64,000 nt of DNA. Source: Gemmatimonas aurantiaca (GTDB lineage: Bacteria > Gemmatimonadota > Gemmatimonadetes > Gemmatimonadales > Gemmatimonadaceae). This document shows positions 61,007 to 64,000 of this stretch, in pieces; within the stretch, counting starts at the first letter, position 1, and every line of letters begins with the position of its first letter. Both the position numbers and the translations under genes were made by a program. Under the pieces are notes generated by a model. It searched no databases, had not been told where the DNA came from, and saw only the letters and a list, made by a program, of their open reading frames with translations. The stretch spans positions 186,001 to 250,000 of the forward strand of contig NZ_JBBCJO010000011.1 of NCBI RefSeq assembly GCF_037190085.1. The letters run 5' to 3'.

Positions 61007-62226
61007 GCCGTGCCTCCCGGGGCGCCGCGCCGCGCGGCATGGAAGGAGGCCGACACGCTGGCCGCGGCCGCCCGCAGTTGTTTCTGCACTTCGGGCACCG
61101 CGGTGGCCACCGCGAGAATCACCACCGCGGTGAGAATGTCCGTGAGCTGCTTGGGCACGATGGCGTTCACCGCCAGCCCACCCTGCGACAGGGTGGCGAA
61201 CAGCAGGGCCGCGCCGAGAATGCCGAACGGATGATTGCGTCCAACGAGAGCCACGGCGATGCCCAGAAAGCCGGCGCCACCGGCAAATCCGTCTTCGTAG
61301 TAGCCCTTGTACCCCAGCACGAAGTTCACGCCGCCAAGACCGGCGAGCGCGCCCGACAACGCCATCGTGACCCACAACACGCGCGGGACACGCACGCCGC
61401 CATACTCGGCGGCATCGGGTTGCAGCCCCACCGCACGCAACTCGTAACCGCTGCGCGTGTGGAAGAGGTACCACCAGCTCGCGACCGCGGCCAGCAGGGC
61501 AAGGACGATCGTGAAGTTGGCCGCACTGCCACGGAACATCGTGAACACATCGGCCAGACGCGGGACCATGCCGGCAGCGATCGCCGGTGTGTGGAGCGTT
61601 TCCGGCACGTGCAGTTTTGCCGACACGAACCAGTTGAGCAGCGCCAGCACGATGAAGTTGAGCATGATGGTCACGATCACTTCACTGGCTCCGAACCGTG
61701 CGCGCAACGCACCGGGCACCGCGCCCACGATCGCGCCGGCGAACATCGCCACCAGCACGCAGACCGGTATCGCCAGGAGAGCGGGCATGCCAGACGGCAG
61801 CAGCAGACCGGCGAGTGCCGCGCCAAATCCACCGGCGGCGAGCTGCCCCTCGGCGCCCACGTTGAACAGCCCGGCACGCGCGGCCAGCGCGAAGGCGAGC
61901 CCGGTGCAGGTGAGCGTCGTGGTCTTGTACAACACCTGGCCGATGCCGTACGCGTTCCCCCACGTTCCCTTCACGAGCAGTGAGAAAACGGAGGCAGGTG
62001 CTTCGCCGAAACTGAGGATCAGCAGATCACCCACCACCGCCGCGATGCACAGCGCCACGAGTGGGGGAAGAACCGCTTCCCATATGTCCGTCCTGACACG
62101 GGGCGTGGCCTGCACCAGCGCGCGCGTTTCCGCGGTGCTGCTCACCTGGCGCGGCAGGTGTTCACGGCCTTCCGCGACGGGTTCGGTGCGCTTCCCGCTA
62201 TGTCCCGTGTTGCCGGCGGCGCTCAT
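61003..62226 (-). CDS. BMP-type ABC importer permease 1 (NupB/YufP-like)
   Basis: A 407-residue inner-membrane permease. About 60 hydrophilic residues precede the membrane region (ETRALVQATPRVRTDIWEAV, then LPPLVALCIAAVVGDLLILS). Family motifs are ALAARAGLFNVGAEGQLAAG, SEVIVTIMLNFIVLALLNW and GYELRAVGLQPDAAEYGGV, the ATPase-coupling loop. The start at 62226 overlaps the ATPase stop by ATGA; it overlaps permease 2 in the same way. Confidence 0.93.
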   Translation of the reverse strand: MSAAGNTGHSGKRTEPVAEGREHLPRQVSSTAETRALVQATPRVRTDIWEAVLPPLVALCIAAVVGDLLILSFGEAPASVFSLLVKGTWGNAYGIGQVLYKTTTLTCTGLAFALAARAGLFNVGAEGQLAAGGFGAALAGLLLPSGMPALLAIPVCVLVAMFAGAIVGAVPGALRARFGASEVIVTIMLNFIVLALLNWFVSAKLHVPETLHTPAIAAGMVPRLADVFTMFRGSAANFTIVLALLAAVASWWYLFHTRSGYELRAVGLQPDAAEYGGVRVPRVLWVTMALSGALAGLGGVNFVLGYKGYYEDGFAGGAGFLGIAVALVGRNHPFGILGAALLFATLSQGGLAVNAIVPKQLTDILTAVVILAVATAVPEVQKQLRAAAASVSASFHAARRGAPGGTA

Positions 62227-63797
62227 GCGGCGGCCCCCGTCATGTAGGGTCCGAGCAACTCCGCCGAACAATCGCGAGCGGGCAGCACCGTCACGAAACG
62301 TCCGCCGTACATCACCGCGATGCGGTCGGACAGGGCCAACACTTCGGGAAGATCCGCGCTCACCAGCAGAATGCCCTTGCCCGCGTCACGGGCGGCCCGC
62401 AGTTGCGCGTGAATGAACTCGATCGCGCCCACATCCACGCCCCGCGTGGGTTGCGCCGCGAGCAGCACGCTGAAACGACGGCCCATCTCACGTGCGATGA
62501 CGATTTTCTGCTGATTGCCGCCGGACAGGGCGCGGGCCGGCAGGGAAGGCATCGCCGGACGGATGTCGAAGCGACCGATCTGCTCCGCGGCATGCGAGGC
62601 GATCGCGACCTGATCGAGTCGTCCCCGCGACGCGAAGTGATGCTGCCGGCCGAGGATGAGGTTGTCGGCGATGGAGTAGTCGAGCACGAGGCCGCGTCGA
62701 TGGCGGTCTTCGGGAATGTGCGACAGGCCCCGATCGGCGCGGTCGCGCACGGACAATCCATCGAGTGCGAGATCGTCCAGCGTGATACGTCCACGCTCGG
62801 CATGGCGCAGGCCGGCGATCGCTTCGAGCAGTTCCGTCTGCCCGTTGCCTTCCACGCCGGCGATGCCGAGGATCTCGCCGGGCCGGATCTCGAACGACAG
62901 ATCGTTCACGGCCAGCGTGCCACGGTCGGAGGTCACGCGCAGATCCGACACCTGCAGCACGGGCGGCGCGGATGGCTTCATCTCCGCCTCCTGGCCGTGC
63001 CGGTCGTGACTTCCCGGTGCACCCACCGCATCGAGGTGCAGGGCGACATCGCGGCCCACCATCGCCCGCGCGATGTCGCGCGGCGTCACACCCTGTGTGG
63101 GAAACCGCGAGACCGTCATGCCGGCGCGCATCACGGTGATCGTATCGGACACCGCGATCACCTCGTCGAGCTTGTGCGTGATGAGCACCACCGTGCCCCC
63201 GTCGGCCCGCAGGGCGCGCAGCACCGTCCAGAGCTCCTGCACTTCCGGCGGCGAGAGCACCGCGGTGGGTTCATCGAGAATCAGGATCTTCGCGCCGCGA
63301 TAGAGCGCCTTGAGGATCTCCACGCGCTGCGCTTCGCCCACCGAGAGATCGGCGACTTTCGCGCGGGGATCGACATGCAGGCCGCACTTGCGGCAGAGCG
63401 ACTCCACTTCGATGACGGCACGGTGCAGATCCACCCGCATGCCTTTTCGTGGTTCGAGCCCCAACACCACGTTTTCGGCCACGGTGAGCGTGGGCACCAG
63501 CATGAAGTGCTGATGCACCATGCCCACGCCGGCCGCGATGGCGTCGGTGGTTTTCCAGCCGGTCACGTCGCGGCCGTTCACCTCGACCGTGCCGGCGTCG
63601 GGGGCATACAGCCCCGCGAGCACGCGCATGAGCGTGCTCTTGCCGGCACCGTTCTCGCCGACGAGTGCATGGATCTCACCCGTCGCGACGTCGAGTGAGG
63701 CGTCCCGATTGGCGATCACGCCACCGAAGGTCTTCACCACACCGCGGATGCACACGGCCAGCGGAGCGTTGGAGGAGCCGGACGACTCGGCACTCAC
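62223..63797 (-). CDS. BMP-type ABC importer ATPase (two fused ATP-binding domains)
   Basis: A 524-residue RbsA/MglA-style protein. The first half has GENGAGKSTLMRVLAGLYAP, LSVGEAQRVEILKAL and ILILDEPTAVLSP. The second half (after a charged linker at about residue 260-285) has GVEGNGQTELLEAIAGL with a degenerate Walker A, LSGGNQQKIVIAREM and LLAAQPTRGVDVG. This asymmetry is normal for the family, in which one site hydrolyses ATP. It starts with GTG at 63797, two bases after the binding-protein gene stop. Confidence 0.95.
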   Translation of the reverse strand: MSAESSGSSNAPLAVCIRGVVKTFGGVIANRDASLDVATGEIHALVGENGAGKSTLMRVLAGLYAPDAGTVEVNGRDVTGWKTTDAIAAGVGMVHQHFMLVPTLTVAENVVLGLEPRKGMRVDLHRAVIEVESLCRKCGLHVDPRAKVADLSVGEAQRVEILKALYRGAKILILDEPTAVLSPPEVQELWTVLRALRADGGTVVLITHKLDEVIAVSDTITVMRAGMTVSRFPTQGVTPRDIARAMVGRDVALHLDAVGAPGSHDRHGQEAEMKPSAPPVLQVSDLRVTSDRGTLAVNDLSFEIRPGEILGIAGVEGNGQTELLEAIAGLRHAERGRITLDDLALDGLSVRDRADRGLSHIPEDRHRRGLVLDYSIADNLILGRQHHFASRGRLDQVAIASHAAEQIGRFDIRPAMPSLPARALSGGNQQKIVIAREMGRRFSVLLAAQPTRGVDVGAIEFIHAQLRAARDAGKGILLVSADLPEVLALSDRIAVMYGGRFVTVLPARDCSAELLGPYMTGAAA

Positions 63798-63799
63798 GG

Positions 63800-64000
63800 T
63801 CAGCGTCCTCCGCGCGTGCTGGGCACGGTGATGCGTCCGTCGATGATCTTCGCCGTCAGCGAGTCGAGCGTCACCCGCACACTGTCGGGGATGAGCGCCC
63901 GGTTGTGTTCATCGTACACATACCCCACGCCCTTTTCGGCCAGACCGAATTGCTGCACGCCGCCGGTGAACGTGCCTTCCTTGACCGCCTTCACGGTCTG
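63800..64000 (-). CDS. BMP family substrate-binding lipoprotein, C-terminal part
   Basis: The last 66 codons of a basic membrane protein (BmpA/Med) family binding protein; the rest lies beyond the right edge. The visible part, VKEGTFTGGVQQFGLAEKGV then SLTAKIIDGRITVPS, is the characteristic end of this family, which binds purine and other nucleosides for the adjoining importer. The gene order binding protein, ATPase, permease, permease is standard. Confidence 0.85.
   Translation of the reverse strand, partial: QTVKAVKEGTFTGGVQQFGLAEKGVGYVYDEHNRALIPDSVRVTLDSLTAKIIDGRITVPSTRGGR

Noticed and set aside
1..64000. Many long antisense and alternate-frame reading frames (for example opposite sucA, the hydrogenase genes and the phosphoramidate operon)
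   Set aside because: They are Arg/His/Pro-rich, lack domains and signal patterns, and are explained by high GC content at codon third positions of the real genes.
1..64000. CRISPR arrays, tRNA or rRNA genes, insertion sequences
   Set aside because: No regularly spaced repeats, cloverleaf-type sequences, transposase or integrase proteins were recognised on reading both strands.

Overview
The window is a gene-dense, high-GC stretch of a chromosome from a Gram-negative, aerobic heterotroph. Outer-membrane TonB-dependent receptors, Tat- and Sec-exported proteins, a 2-oxoglutarate dehydrogenase E1 and an uptake-type hydrogenase all point that way. Protein style (CarboxypepD_reg/OAR-like receptors, multi-domain LmbE proteins, TldD/TldE with a Tat signal, a complete group 2a-type [NiFe]-hydrogenase locus) suggests Gemmatimonadota, probably Gemmatimonas or a close relative. 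That assignment is inferred from gene content and family knowledge, not from a marker gene. I recognised no rRNA, tRNA, CRISPR array, prophage or insertion sequence. Layout, left to right. (1) 1-10.6 kb: a TonB receptor, a 46-bp perfect inverted repeat, a flavin reductase plus luciferase-like monooxygenase pair, an exported propeller protein coupled to a large OAR-like receptor with an unusual helical tail, and a GAF histidine kinase. (2) 10.6-16.2 kb: sucA followed by a 908-residue exported LmbE/PIG-L deacetylase-family protein. (3) 16.2-22.2 kb: a tightly coupled five-gene operon, divergent from an XRE regulator. Four of its genes match, fold for fold, the Campylobacter jejuni Cj1415-Cj1418 enzymes that make cytidine diphosphoramidate, the donor of capsule phosphoramidate groups. 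The fifth is a CDP-glycerol-phosphotransferase-like protein that could be the matching transferase. (4) 22.2-34.6 kb: a VapBC-like toxin-antitoxin pair with a 19-bp palindromic operator, a solute:sodium symporter with a 32-residue membrane peptide, an NDH-2-like dehydrogenase, a hybrid kinase with an ANTAR-domain antiterminator, an M20 peptidase, a TldD/TldE pair and a DsrE-like Tat protein. Two related 45-bp inverted repeats lie between genes here. (5) 34.7-53 kb: a complete group 2a-like (Huc-type) [NiFe]-hydrogenase locus. On the minus strand it runs DUF1641 protein, hypA, hypB, histidine kinase, response regulator, small subunit, large subunit, maturation protease, an 84-residue protein, a TPR protein, a 129-residue protein, a Rieske/NifU electron-transfer protein, an NHL protein, hypC, hypD, hypE and a broken TonB-receptor remnant. 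Divergently, hypF and a nickel permease complete the set. The locus supplies structural subunits, cofactor assembly, nickel uptake, electron transfer and its own two-component regulation. (6) 53-64 kb: a GNAT acetyltransferase, a small T4-Imm-like membrane protein, malQ, an NTF2-like exported protein, an MsbA-like ABC exporter, an MFS exporter, and a BMP-type (nucleoside) ABC importer whose binding-protein gene runs off the right edge. Intergenic space is short throughout and ATGA stop/start overlaps are common. No stretch longer than 300 bases is without a gene or a described feature.
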